Program-made: the position numbers and the translations under genes
The notes under the pieces: generated by a model
Told to the model about the DNA's origin: nothing
What the model saw: only the letters and a program-made list of their open reading frames with translations
The model's database searches: none
Shown: piece by piece, positions 23,815 through 36,009 of the stretch
Layout: every line of letters starts with the position of its first letter
Numbering within the stretch: the stretch's first letter is position 1
Origin: Diogma glabrata
Lineage: Eukaryota > Arthropoda > Insecta > Diptera > Cylindrotomidae
Assembly: GCA_963693315.1 (NCBI GenBank)
Contig: OY856187.1
Span: forward strand, 110,461,746-110,525,745
Reading direction: 5' to 3'
Length of the DNA stretch: 64,000 bases

Positions 23815-25265
23815 GAAAGGAGGCTCGCAGGAACTCGGAGAAGTATCTCAGATACTATTACCACCAAGGGAGAGAGAGCTGCAACCTTGAAGACACCCAT
23901 TGAGATAGAATAAATGGTTGTGGGAGGGGGTGAGGATGCTGCTGCAGAGGGTTGTAGAAGGATCATGGATATAGAGACCGAGGAGAAGGAACGGTTGTTG
24001 ATGGGTGAAGAAAAGAAACAATGCGTATGCCAGAGACGAGGACTCTGAGGACTGGAGAGTGGCTGTCATACTTCTTACAGAGGACCACCTTTAGTGGGCC
24101 CTAGTCACTTACCTACCATACTAATCACCAGAAGTCACGGTGTGGTTTCAGCTCTGAAACCAGGAGCAGGGGTGTCTGTTACTATACTTTCTGGAATCTT
24201 CAGAATCAGTCTGGCATTTCAGCATACTCCAAAACCATGGAGAACATCAAAAAGGGATATTTATTCTAACAGTAGGAAAAAATGTGACATCAGGTGAAGT
24301 CTCATTGATCCATCAGTTTAACATCTTTATTGTTAGCGAGGATGGAAATGGTTATCGACAACCACATATGAACTAGTACCCTGGTATCATCGCCTCTTCA
24401 AGATAGCCACCACGCGTACAGAATGGGTTGATCAACGGAAACCACAATGTTCAAGCTATCGAAAAAATTAGGAGAGACGGTAGACAACAAGGATGATGCT
24501 GTTTGTGTCTTTCTAGAAACTAAGAAGCATTTGATAACACCTCACATGGAGCGGTCAAGAAGACTTTAAGTGAGAAAAAAGTTAATAGTACCAATTACAG
24601 CTGTATGTGTGAGATGCCAAGAACTAGAGTAATAGAAATTAGGACCGATAATATGAAAATCAGTCTTGACACCACTATGGGCAGTCCGCATGGTGGGGTC
24701 TTATCACTCCTTATGTGGATTTTAGTAGTGGATGCAATTTGGGCTTCCTAATTCCAGAGCTATACAATATAACACTTTGCTGGATACCTGGTTATGCTGG
24801 TATCGCAGGCAATGAAGAAGCCGACAAATGAGCAAGGCCAAGTACATTAACATTTTTTGTCAGCCCGGAAATATTTTATAGACTTGAGACAAAATCCATA
24901 CATCCACAAATGAAAGGATGAGGAAAGCAATTATGGTGGAATGGTTCAAATCCTAGAATAACGCGATGGGCTCAAGACAGTCCAAAGAGTTAAAGAAACA
25001 TCTTAAGAATATAATAGAGAGAAGAACAAAGATTCTGTCTACAAGAAGAAAAGACTTTCCCATCTTCTCAAAGACTGTGGAGCTTTGATCTATATGAGAA
25101 GGTATCGTCTTGGGGAGTTTTATTTTGACGGGTATAATGTGCATAAGCTTAACCCACCCCATATCCTAAAGCTCTTAATGGAGGCTAGATTGAAGGAGAG
25201 CTTTTACTTGATATTCACCAGGACGTAGACGTACAAAAGATCATTTTATCTAATCTAATCATCTA
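23815..25265 (+). mobile_element. Internally deleted LINE with RNase H (I/LOA-like), plus strand
   Basis: The relic preserves, in order: a possible ORF1/gag-like acidic and basic stretch (about 23925-24050); the reverse transcriptase N-terminus ending LAFQHTPKPWRTSK (24094-24297); ISLTSLLLARMEMVIDNHI; SPLQDSHHAYRMG with STETTMFKLSKKLGE; and TMGSPHGGVLSLLMWILVVD (about 24685-24735). A deletion then removes the YADD region and goes straight into RNase H (ITLCWIPGYAGIAGNEEADK, about 24770-24830). The last open segment, beginning RRYRLGEFYFDGYNV (about 25095), ends in TAG at 25226-25228. Several frameshifts and stops occur. A short TCTAA-rich tail follows (25238-25262). An RNase H domain after the RT is typical of the I and LOA clades. 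Confidence 0.75.
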
Positions 25266-26443
25266 ATGAGAGCATGAAAATGGACTTTAGCAACGTCCCT
25301 TTCTATGTCCGTAAAAGTTTTCATACAAATTATTCTGTTTCGTAGATTGTCTGAATTGATAGGCATGTTGACTCGAGTTGTGACACGTTTCCTTAATGCA
25401 TATGCCGTATGTAATAGCATCTTTTCCACCATTTTTAATAAAAAAAATGAAAGACGTATTGACCGGAATGATTTAGTTTCTTTCAGTTTATGGCCTGAGT
25501 TGGGCATGAAGACAGCATCGCTTCTCTTGATATCTGAAGAATTTATACGCTAACGTAAAACAGATTCTGCTCATACTTTCAAGATATGCAGAATGTCATA
25601 ACCCCTTTGAACTTTGAATGGCTCAATTGATTTTACTGTCCATCTTGTTTAGTTGGGGGTAAATATTGGTTGGTGAGTTGAATTGCATCGTTTTAGTTGG
25701 ATTCTCCAAAAATCCAATGTCTTTAGTGTAATGCTTTTTTACTTAAATTGTGAAAAGCAAATGCAGTACATTTTTAGAAATATGCATAGAGTTTCTTTGC
25801 AGTTAATGATTTAGACTTTAGCTACTGCAAACTAAGTTGGGACGTTTTGTGTGGCTAGACGCAATTAGTTTGCGAAGTAGAACTGTAGTCGAAAGACTCC
25901 TTATTGTTCCGAAAACGATGCCATGTAAGGCAGTGCGTGATCGATCGCTTATTTCGTTGAATTTTCCATGAACTGTTGTAAGTCCGGCGATGCATCGGAT
26001 TGGATCCCCTTGTTACATTTTATACCTCGTTACTTGCTATTACATCTTTGGTTTTTCATCTTTAATCAAGACTTCCAGGCCAAAACCATAGGAAAGGCAC
26101 AGATATATGTGCCATCAATCATTTAAAGAATTCCAATTTTTAATCATTGGCTTTCTTTTATTAAACATTCGCCGGGTTTTGTGTGGCTCAATTGTTTATT
26201 AACTCTGTAGTTATTTTAGATAATTCAGTTGCACATTTCAGTTTATATCTTAAGTTATAGCATTAATTTCTTTATTCCTTTAAGCCCATTAACCAAATTA
26301 TAGATAAATAAATTAAATGTATCCATAATTTTTGTTTATTGGGTTCGCGGTTTTAATCAAATCAATGTTAATATATTTTTAAACATTTTTTTCTAATTAA
26401 ACTATGTTGAATATTGTTCGTATAACGCCATTTTTTCTTTTTT
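25266..26443. other. Non-coding stretch
   Basis: Frames at 25259-25553 overlap on opposite strands and show no motif. Nothing else recognised. Confidence 0.45.
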
Positions 26444-26657
26444 ACGGCGACAGAAAAAGTAACTCATATTTTTACGGCGGCAGAAAAAGTGTTGTCATAT
26501 TTTTTCATATTTTTACGGTATTTGTTATTTTTTAAACGAATTGCATAACTATGACAACAAAAAATAACAATTATTTTGATTGGATTATGAAATGTTGAAT
26601 TATTGTATAACTATGACTTGAATTACTGTATAATATGAGTTACTTCACTGCCGCTTC
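26444..26657. mobile_element. Small inverted-repeat element (about 214 bp)
   Basis: The left end ACGGCGACAGAAAAAGTAAC is followed by TCAT. The right end is an imperfect inverse, ATGAGTTACTTCACTGCCGC. The left end motif is also directly repeated at 26473-26490 (ACGGCGGCAGAAAAAGT). The interior (26518-26605) is shared with 40477-40562, showing that the sequence is dispersed. Confidence 0.5.
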
Positions 26658-28021
26658 GATTATAGGTAAAAAAGTAAGACTTTAACCTTCTCCCAAGCGT
26701 TTTCAAGAAAAGAAATATTCATATACTTTTTATTAAAATATGATATTGTCATTTGATTAGTAAATTGGTTCGTCGATACTTGTTTTGATACGTTATGAAT
26801 AGTTTAAATACATTATAAAAACTACCATAATTTATATATTGCTCCTTTGTCAATCAATTGGAAAACAATCGATATAACTATTACAATATTATTGAATGCA
26901 TTTATATTTACAAAATAATGCAGGGTTTTGGAATTGGTTTTCCAACGAAACAACTTACCAAAAAAATCCGACAATGTCGAATCAACTTACGAATTACGAG
27001 TAACAAGATTTCCTTCCTTTCCAGATAAATTATAGTGGGCCAGTAAAGTAAAGTGTGTTAAAATAGTCGAATAACGTCTGTTTAGAAAGAAAACATCATT
27101 CAGATAATACAATGCCACCTCAACGAGTTTTTGCTTTTAGTGTTATCTAAAAGGACGTCCGTCACTCCAAAGTACAATATGCTCAAAATTTGGAAAACCG
27201 TTTTTTAAGGTGTGATTTATAGAGCCAGAAATTAAAAAAATAAAAACATATTAACATAAGGGGTGTTAGAATATTACATATTTTACTATGATGAATCAAA
27301 GATTATATTTCTGATTTATTATAGAACAATTTTAATAAATTCGGTTTTCTTATAAAAAATTCTTATTGTTCTGGATAATTTCACACATGCATGTCTACTT
27401 TATTATCACAATTTTTTCTATTTTCGGAAGAAGAAAGAAATTCATATTCCAAATATGAAAAAAACATTTTATTACTTATCAATTGTTGTGGATTGTTATT
27501 ATTTTTATTTCCATTATAGACAATAAAATCTAATCCACTTATGTTTACGAACATCATTTCAATATATAAGCGATTTTATTGTAATCAAATTTAAAATTCT
27601 AACATTTATTGTCAGAAAAATTTTATGGAAAGGATATATGTGTGGATTTTATGAGAAATGGATATGTTGAACTGATGGTGGTTTGAGAAATTGAATCTCC
27701 TGAATTTATGTTCTTTTCAAAAACAGAATGTTATCTATGAAAGAAGTTAATGTTTTGTTGAAAAAAGCTGGGGATAGGTTAATTTGTGCTCATACTTTTA
27801 TCTAGCTACTTTGTAGAAAATTAACACAGTATAAATGAATCTTTATTAATTTTATGAATTTAACATCAGAGAGAAATACGAATATAATAAAATTACCTTA
27901 GCGATTCATGTCGATCAAAACAATTACGACATTTAATCGAATACATCCGATGTTGTACTTGCTTATTAATTAGATACCAGTTAAAACGGAAGATGTCTTG
28001 TATAGAGTTTCTTAAAAAGTC
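26658..28021. other. AT-rich non-coding stretch
   Basis: No recognised features. The sequence just before 28022 may be a decayed N-terminal RT region of the next element, but I could not align it. Confidence 0.45.
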
Positions 28022-29129
28022 AATTGACATATCCAAGGCGTTTGACAGAGTTTGGCATCGGACACTTGACAACAAATTAGTTTCATTTAGAGTCTGTAGG
28101 ACCTTAAAGTTAGAAGATTTTTTATCCCATTGATCGATCAGAGTAGTGCTAGATGAATTCCTAATGCAATCCGGCGTTTTTCGGGGTTCGGTTCTCTCAC
28201 CAACCCTTTTTCTGATATTTATCAACGAATTGTTATATCTATCACCACAAACCCTATATATAGCTTTGCCGAGGACAGTACTATCATGCATTCCTATTCT
28301 TTTAAAAAACAACAATCTAGTCTTACTTCTAATTGTCATCGTAGAAAAATGGTTGAATCCTTGGATGTAGATCTTGAATTAATCCTAGACTGGGGTAAAC
28401 GAGATCTTGTGACATTTAATTCTATGAAGACGAAGTCGTGCGTTTTGTCCCATAAAACCTCACTGTATAGTGGTAATGCAATGTTTTCCAGGCAACCATT
28501 ATTAAACTCACCAACACTCAAACTATTGGGCACTAATATCAATCACAAACTGAAATGGCAATTATCACATTCTTTCCGTGGCAAAATTGAGATCACAACG
28601 ACTTGGCTTCGGCGCTTTAAAAGCTTTTTTCTCCATCGGAAATTATTACGATTTATAAAGCATATATACGACCGATCCTCAAATTTGACTCTCAGTTATG
28701 GACTGCAGTACCAGAAAACTCTTTAGAATTTGTCGACAGAGTTCAAAGTGTGCATTTAAACTGATTGATGATCCAATGTTAACATCGGTTATGGATTTGC
28801 TGCATCGTAGAAGAGTGATTGGAGCTCTAACACTGTTTTACAGACACTACTATTGTAAATGCTCTAAGGAAAAGTATAACTTAATACCTCCATCACGTAG
28901 ATCTTTAAGAGCCATAAGACAATCATCGTATTCCCATAAACATACCTTGGAGGTCTCATATGTGAGAACATCTAGCTATAATAACTCTTTCCTTTCACGT
29001 TCCATATACTGGTGGAATCAATTACCAAAAAATATTTTTCACGCTTCATACCCCAAGCTTTTAAATCCGCAATACACCAGCACTATTGCTCCAGTCCTAT
29101 CCCAAGTCCTTAAATACTTAGCTTTTTAA
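28022..29129 (+). pseudogene. CR1/Jockey-like LINE relic: 5'-truncated reverse transcriptase and C-terminus
   Basis: The preserved part starts with the RT motif DISKAFDRVWH (28025-28060). It continues through GSVLSPTLFLIFINELL (about 28185-28240), a changed catalytic box (FAEDST instead of FADDST), an ILDWGKRDLVTFN stretch, LKLLGTNINHKLKW, and the C-terminal FKLIDDPMLTSVMDLLHRRR (28758-28817). The last frame (28698-29129) ends in TAA. The same order, with closely related motifs, is seen in LINE-B at 40.9-42.5 kb, so the two belong to one clade but are well diverged. At least four frameshifts and some stops separate the open segments. The endonuclease half is missing. Confidence 0.75.
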
Positions 29130-29635
29130 CCCTGCTTTCCTATCGTTAACACGTGCATAAAGCATTAGAGGTCATTAACCTAAGTGATTAACTCTAACTG
29201 AAAAAAAAGTCTGTCTAAGAGACAGTCAAGCTTGTAGTATGAGAACATGACCTCGTATCTGTGTAAATTGACGGCTAATCACTAGCAAGAAATTTTCCTA
29301 AAAAGAAAAAAGTCAGACAAGTGCGAATAAAATTCGCTCGTCAAGGGTTTCGTGAATGTAATGTTTTCTTCATATCAAAATAATTAACATAAAGTTGTGT
29401 TGTAAAGGGTTTATATTGCCAGACCATAAACACATAGAAAAAAAAAATGGTTCATTGTAAATATCAATAGTAAATGTCAATCTCATCTAAATTGATCGAA
29501 ATGATATAAAAAATATTACTTTACATTAAATGTTATCCATAGCTGTTTATGGTAGCTAAGGAACGACTCAATTCTGTTAATCAACGGCGAAATTTAGGGG
29601 TTGAGTGGTGTTAACACTAAAAATAGGACTTTTTT
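29130..29635. other. Non-coding spacer
   Basis: The first about 150 bases may be the 3' UTR of the preceding LINE. Nothing else seen. Confidence 0.4.
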
Positions 29636-30430
29636 GACAAAAATTCAAAAACTGTGGATCGCAAGGTTCTAAAAAATTGTAATGTTTCTTAATTTTTGTG
29701 TTCTTTCAAACGACGCCCCACTCATGCAAGCCAAAAAATCTTTTTTTCACCCTTCCCCACTCCCATCCCCTAAAAACAGAAATAAAACCACTTGAGGCTT
29801 CGCTGTATTTTTCGTTAAAGATTTATCAAATTTCGTATCTCTATGAATTTTTTCAAATTTTTATGTCAATCAACAAAGCCACGTATAGGGGGGCCAACTT
29901 TTTGTTGCACTTTTTTTAGAATAATTCAAAAACGGTGGATCGCAAAATTCTAAAAAAAATTGGAATGTTTCTTAATTTTGGTGCTCTTTCAAATGACACC
30001 CCACTCATGCGAGCCAAAAAACATTTTTTTCACCCTTCCCCACTCCCATCCCCTAAACACATAGAAATAAAATCACTTGAAGCTTCGCTATATTTTTCGT
30101 TAAGGCTTTATCAAATTTCCTATCTCTGTGAATTTTTTCAAATTTTTCTGTCAATCAACGAAGAAACGTATAGGGGGGGACCAACTTTTTGTTGCACTTT
30201 TTTGAGAACAATTCAAAAACGTTGCATCGCAAAATTCCAAAAAATAATATATTGTGTCTTAATTTTGTGTCGTACCCCCCCAATACGAAGAAACGTATTG
30301 GAGGGGTACCAACTTTTTGTTGCACTTCTTTGAGAATAATTCAAAAACGGTGAATCGCAAAATTCTAAAAAAAAATTGTAATGTTTCTTAATTTTTGTAC
30401 TCTTTCAAATGACACCCCACTTGACCGGGT
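29636..30430. repeat. Tandem array of ~285-bp monomers
   Basis: The phrase AATTCAAAAACGGTGGATCG recurs with changes at about 29641, 29923, 30208 and 30337. The spacings are about 281, 287 and 129. There are two complete monomers, one internally deleted monomer and one partial. Each complete monomer includes a C-rich stretch (CACCCTTCCCCACTCCCATC) and ends GGGGGGCCAACTTTTTGTTG. Monomers differ by about 10 percent. The last copy breaks off at 30430 into unrelated sequence. Confidence 0.85.
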
Positions 30431-31987
30431 CTTAAATGGTGTATTTACCCGTCCTCATTTCCTCCCCCTTAGTAAATATAATTATTAGAATTTGGTACTT
30501 TACTATATGTTTCTTAAAAACATACTAATTTTTCTATCATTCAAAATACTTTTTAAGATTTTCGATTACTTATAGGCACGAAGCTAAGAAAAGAAAAGAA
30601 AGAAAGAAAACATACAGAAAACGCCATTATTTAGAATTACACAAAAAATGGTGGGGTGTAAAATTCCAAAATATATTCCACAATTCCAAAATTACAAAAT
30701 ATATAATATTCCAAAAATACTGTAGTGAAGTCCTTGCATACGATACCCTACTTGCCTCGATATAAAAATATATTTTCTCAAAGGCCTCACATCGTAGCCC
30801 TGTTAACCAAACGAAAACCATTTTATTTATTTTTCAACTCCTCATTTTGTGTGGACAGTTTTATATGCACGCCAAATTTCAGGTTCATTGGATTTATAGT
30901 AATCGAGATAATCGAAATAATTTGAAAAACACGTTTTACTACCACCAATAGTGTTCCGTATAAAACGGAACTCTAAAAAAAATGGGGAGATTCTGATATT
31001 TAAAGCAATGTTGTCCAAATTCTTCACAGAAAGGAATTTACGTAATTTTTACTTGTAAAGAATTCATTCTTTACATGTCTAAAAATCATTGTAAAGAATG
31101 TAAATAATGCAAAAAAAAACTAAAAAGATGCGCCAATTTTCTCATTATATTAGTATATAATTTAAAATGAAGCTCCAACTCCTAAATAATCATAGTTTTT
31201 AAGTCAGTCTTTAGTTATATTTATCATTTGAATACTCATTTTTATAGCTGCTTTAAGACAAAACTTGTGCCCAACAATGCTAATACAAATTTTGGATTGA
31301 AAAGAATTACGAATTTCGGTCTCTATAAAATATTTTCCAGCTTTAATCATAGAAAAAGCAAGGATTGGGAATCATAAATTATGTATTAAAATTTAAAACT
31401 CATTACAATAAAATTAACAATTTAACTACAATAACAGCAATTTGTTGAATACGACACGTATAACAAGCTTGATTTACAATAGCAATTATTTTCAGTATAC
31501 AAATTATCAAAGACAGGCTTTACCTGTCAATTGATAAAATGAAGAATGTCCGAACCCAAGTTTTCAACCATTCAACTTTAGAATTAAGGTTAAAGAAAAT
31601 TTTTGTTGGGATGTCACATATATAAGCTATCTTTTTATTCAAAAACAAATGTTATTTTTAAAATTTTAGTTGTACTAACAAATGATTGATTTCACAAATT
31701 CGAAATTTCTGGTATCGTGAAATTGTTTATTTATATTTTAACAAGCTTGAGATTAAATTTAAAATTTATTTTTAGTATCGACTCAAACTCAAACTGCACA
31801 GAGCTAGTTTTTGGTTTGAGTCAATACTTTTCTAAGTTGGGGTAGTATGATTCTTGTAGATTTTGGTAAAAACATTTCTGCTATATCTGCCGGTGATGGT
31901 TGATCGTCAAGAACAATGTTTTTCTAAAAGTCCTGATCGTAATGTAGTTTGACTGGCAGGGTATTGGACTCGATGTGAAGGTGATCC
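30431..31987. other. AT-rich non-coding stretch
   Basis: No recognised features. Several short Phe/Ile/Tyr-rich frames are present and are dismissed as AT-rich noise. Confidence 0.45.
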
Positions 31988-31989
31988 TA

Positions 31990-32161
31990 CACTCAAAAAA
32001 ATAAAAGTCTCTTTTACAAAATTTTTATAAATATACAACACACAAAATTTTTTGATAAAACTACAATTGTATCTATAATATTTTTGGTAAACTTACAAAA
32101 AAATTTGTGTGTTGTACATTTATAAAAAATTTGTAAAATTTACTTAGTTTTTTTTTGAGTG
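31990..32161. mobile_element. 172-bp palindromic MITE with CACTCAAAAAAA ends, TA-flanked
   Basis: The ends read CACTCAAAAAAA and its inverse TTTTTTTGAGTG, each flanked by TA (31988-31989 and 32162-32163). Inside, a further stem pairs ATACAACACACAAAATTTT (left) with AAATTTGTGTGTTGTACAT (right). The whole unit is therefore close to a palindrome. The ends and TA flanks are typical of mariner-like MITEs. No coding capacity. Confidence 0.75.
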
Positions 32162-32163
32162 TA

Positions 32164-32739
32164 TAGTGATATTATAAGTGTTATTAGTCCAGTTGCCATG
32201 AGCGCAGTAGTTTTTGTTCTTTATGCTTTCTTCTACAATTGTTGACGCAGCACGTGTTTGAAACCAGACCGGTACCGCGTATACGACAATAGAGTGATTG
32301 CTTTATTCTCATCATTTTTTTTCCCAGCTGGTGCCAACAAAGTATTTAACGTGATTTTGAGTCTGAAGCATTTGTTTCTAATTGCATTTGTAAAGAACGT
32401 TAACATACTGTTATAAATTACTCCCACATTTTTTGGTTAATGAACAGGCGATATTTTGTTTGTCATAGATATTACGTTTTCAAGTGAGGTAGGGAGTTAC
32501 TGTTGATTATCCACTGTACACTGAAAGTAAAATATCATATATATGCACTGTACGGTGGATTGGTCTATTTTCATTCAGTCGTCTCTGTTTTGCATCTGTG
32601 ATTGTGTATATACTTCTGATTTTCGGCGGCCCTTCTGAGCTTTTTGGGCATCACCAGTTCCACAACGTCGCAATCCTTATTTTATTAAGGGCATATCAAA
32701 TTCACAGAAAAAATAAGCAAAGCAAATTTAATCAAATTA
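32164..32739. other. Non-coding stretch
   Basis: Nothing recognised apart from AT-rich sequence with one short minus-strand frame (32233-32427) of no evident family. Confidence 0.4.
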
Positions 32740-35445
32740 ATTACACTAGTTTACAAGAAAAATCTCCCGAAATAAAACTCAAATTTTCTTATCGATTTGG
32801 ACCTCCTGAACACGAATATCATATTCATTTTTTTTGGTTAGCTCTTGTTTTTGAGATATTCACGAAAAACCAAATTTTTTGGTCATCAAAAATGTTGTTT
32901 CGATTTTTGGGTCTCATATTTTACAAACCAAACAAATTCAATATATTAATAAAACAAATGCATAGTAAATATGCCAACAAACATTTTGAGTTATATTTTG
33001 TAAAAATCCGTTAAGGATTCTGGAAGTTACAGTCGAAAAAAGTTGAAAAAATACGAAAAATTCACGTTTTATTTTAAATTTTTCCATTTTCAATACCATC
33101 AATTTTGAACAAATAAAGACACTAATTTTTTTTAATTTCTTGGAGCCTATAGTAGCTTCAATTTTCTTTCTTTTAAGGTAAAAGATACGAATATTGGTGC
33201 AGTTTGCACCAAGTTATTCAAGTTTTCCCAAAAAAAGTCAAAACTCAAAATTTGGAAAAAATAGTTTTTTACTTAATTTATTGTGCCATAAATAATAATT
33301 TTAAATGTTCAGTCGTTCTCAAACATCAGTAAAGAATTATTTTAAAATAGTAAAGTATAATTTCCATTTTTGTTTTCGAAGTTGGGAATTGGATCGATAT
33401 GAGACTTATATAGAAAAATATAAACAAAAGATAATGAATTGCGAGGAGAGGCAAAACATCATAACATCAGAACTATTTAAGTTAGTTCAAGCACCATAAA
33501 GTTAAGCTCCTATTTATGTCTATTAATACCTGTAAGGTTTGTTTCTTTTCTGTTTTTGGTTTTTTGATAATGCAAATTTTTTTCTATCACCCCCACCTTG
33601 TGTTACTCCTTACGTTTATGATCATTTTAAGTTTAATTTAAGAAAGCAATTACTTCTCCTTTTTAATAGTTTTTCGGTTTTGCCAACTTTTGTTTAATTA
33701 GTTTAATTTCTTTTTAAGTAGATAGTTGTCGTATGATTAGTTGCAAATATAATCTCTCTGAGGATAAATTTAATTCCAAACATTCAATTGAAAATATTAA
33801 TTAAAAACGAAAAAATATTACAAGTATAAATTTTAAATTGTGTATTGTTTTTAAAAATCAATAAATCAATAGTGATAGGCAGCTATAAGCAAAGCAACAT
33901 AAATTGTTAGTAAAGTGTAAGGTCAAGTTTATTTAAATGGCGTCGTCAAGAAGTTTCAAGTGTAAAAATTAGCCCAAATTCATTTTAGACTAAGAGCCTG
34001 CGACGGCCAGACCTTCGTTATTTTATAAAAGCTGAATGTTCATCTGAACATACCCCCTACTGAGGTAGGAACGATTAACGACATATGAACTTTGGATCAT
34101 GGTGGCTTTGGCAGGGAGCAGGTAACAAAGGGGCCTTCAAAGTTTCGTGAAAGTACAAAAGGCAATTTTTTTATATATGCTTCGGGGTAGTATTAGAAGT
34201 TACGTCACCCATTGTCAGACACTTTCTACCGTGGTAACCCCCTGCCAGACACCCTTAAACATAATCAATTTGGTAAAGTTTATAAGTGTCTGGCAGGGGG
34301 TTACCACGATAGTAAGTGTCTGTCAATGAGTAACGTGACTTCTAATACTTTCCCGAAGAATATATAAAAAAAATTACCTTTTATACTTTCACGAAACTTA
34401 GAAGGCCCCTTTGTTAGCTGCTCCCTGCCAAGCCACCATGATCCAAACTTCATCTGTCGCTAATCGTTCCTACCTCAGTAGGGGGTATGTGCAGAGGAAC
34501 ATTCAGCTTTTATAAAATAACGAAGGTCTGGCCGTCGCGGGCTCTCGGTCTATTTTGTTTTATTTGTGGAAGTAACATAATACATACTGCAAAAAGAATC
34601 ACCCCATTTATAAGAACTGCCCATCTTCATTACTAACTGATATTTTCCAACTCCTAAAATAAATCCGAGGTGGGAGGAGCTAGATCATGTCAAAAAACTT
34701 CACAAAAAAATCTCAATTTCGAGAAAAACCATATAAAAATAAAATACATCTTTTGTCCAAAAAAGACATTTCATAATCAACTAACTGATATTTTCCAACT
34801 CCTAAAATAATCCCGAAGTAGGAGGAGCTAGATCTAATACGAAAACAACCTATATATAAATCAATTATGTTGCAGAGTTTAAATTATTTTTATAGTTAAA
34901 TTTTTTTTCCAAATTTTGAGTTTTGACTTTCTTTGTGAAAACTTGAATAACTTGGTGCAAACTGTACTAATATTCGTATCTTTTACCTTAAAAGAAAGAA
35001 AATTGAAGCTACTATAGGCTTCAAGAAATTAAAAAAAATTAGTGTCTTTATTTGTTCAAAATTTATGGTGTTGAAAATGGAAAAATTTAAAAAAAACGTG
35101 AATTTTTTGTATTTTTTCAACTTTTTTCGACTGTAACTTCCTAATCCCCTAATCCTTAACGGTCTTTTACAAAATATAACTCAAAATGTTTGTTAGCATA
35201 TTTACTATGGCATTTGTTTTATTAATATACATAATTTGTTTGTTTTGTAAAATATGAGATCCGAAAACCGAAACAACATTTTTGATCACCGAAAAAATTG
35301 GTTTTTCGTGAATATCTCAAAAACAAGAGCTAACCAAAAAAAAATGAATATGATATTCGTGTTCAGAAGGTCGAAATCCATAAGAAAAGTTGGGTTTTAT
35401 TCAGGGAGACAAAAAAAGTTCAAAATTTGTAAACTAGTGTTATTA
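32740..35445. mobile_element. Foldback-type element F2 with ~550-bp inverted arms
   Basis: The left arm is about 32740-33290 and the right arm about 34885-35445. They are inverse copies, matched by eye at well over 80 percent: CTGAACACGAATATCATATT at 32807 pairs with the inverse near 35365; CAGTCGAAAAAAGTTGAAAA at 33030 pairs with the inverse near 35130; AAGATACGAATATTGGTGCA at 33182 pairs near 34975. Between the arms lie about 1.6 kb, of which 563 bp are a separate palindromic insertion. No transposase was found. The arms have no sequence in common with F1. Confidence 0.75.
33988..34550. mobile_element. 563-bp near-perfect palindrome (MITE) nested in F2, TA-flanked
   Basis: Arms 33988-34253 and 34285-34550 are both 266 bp and inverse, with roughly 90-95 percent identity by eye. 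They surround a 31-base loop. Landmarks are CGACGGCCAGACCTTCGTTA on the left pairing with the inverse on the right, and GTGGTAACCCCCTGCCAGAC against GTGTCTGGCAGGGGGTTACC at the centre. Both ends abut TA (33986-33987 and 34551-34552). It is markedly more GC-rich than its surroundings, consistent with recent arrival. Confidence 0.85.
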
Positions 35446-35453
35446 GAGTCAAA
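35445..35453. repeat. Target-site duplication of truncated LINE-A copy (5' side)
   Basis: AGAGTCAAA is repeated exactly at 35952-35960. Confidence 0.75.
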
Positions 35454-35951
35454 CTATTCGTTTCTATTACTAACCCGACTTCTGCCCAACCTGGTTTCGA
35501 TCTGCCACGTCATACCTGGACCACACTAAACCGAATAAGAACGAATCATGGACGTTGTGCTGATTCGTTCTACAAGTGGGGAATCTCAGACTCCCTTCAA
35601 TGTGACTGCGGAGCTCCACAACAAACCATAAAACATATTGCAACAGTGTGCCCACTTCGACGATACAATGGCGACATCTCAGATATCCAATTGGCAACTC
35701 CCAATGTAGTAGCATGGATAAACTCACTCGATGTAAATATCTAATGTTCAAATATACTGCCCAATGTTCAAATATTTTTATATTTTACTTTTTAATTTTT
35801 AACTAAAAGACGCGCAATCATATTGATTGTAAGCTCATTTAATGTGTATTATTCATGTTTTGTTTTATGTAGATTTCATATGAAAATCTATCTATTTTAA
35901 GTTTTATTTTTGTTTTTAATGTGTCACAACAAAAACCATACGCTAAATAAA
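35454..35951 (+). mobile_element. 5'-truncated LINE-A copy (498 bp)
   Basis: The element carries the C-terminal end of the LINE-A protein: a frame from about 35460 to the TAA at 35743 including RTNHGRCADSFYKWG, CDCGAPQQTIKHIATVCP and NVVAWINSLDVNI. Its approximately 205-base 3' UTR ends GCTAAATAAA. It is read without interruption, whereas the 7.7-kb copy contains a frameshift. Exact 9-bp duplications flank it. Severe 5' truncation is the usual outcome of target-primed reverse transcription. It landed precisely at the outer tip of F2. Confidence 0.85.
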
Positions 35952-36009
35952 AGAGTCAAATTTAAAATTTAAAAGAAAAATTAAATTGTATCAAAACCAA
36001 ATAGTTTTA

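Noticed and set aside
23727..24069. Minus-strand frames of about 75 residues rich in Ser and Pro
   Set aside because: They are antisense to the 5' part of the plus-strand RNase-H LINE relic.
27893..28339. 148-residue minus-strand frame overlapping the 28-kb LINE
   Set aside because: It is antisense to clear RT motifs on the plus strand and lacks any motif of its own.
29698..30333. Two plus-strand frames of 73 and 132 residues with similar sequence
   Set aside because: Their similarity comes from the tandem 285-bp monomers; the translations carry no protein motif.
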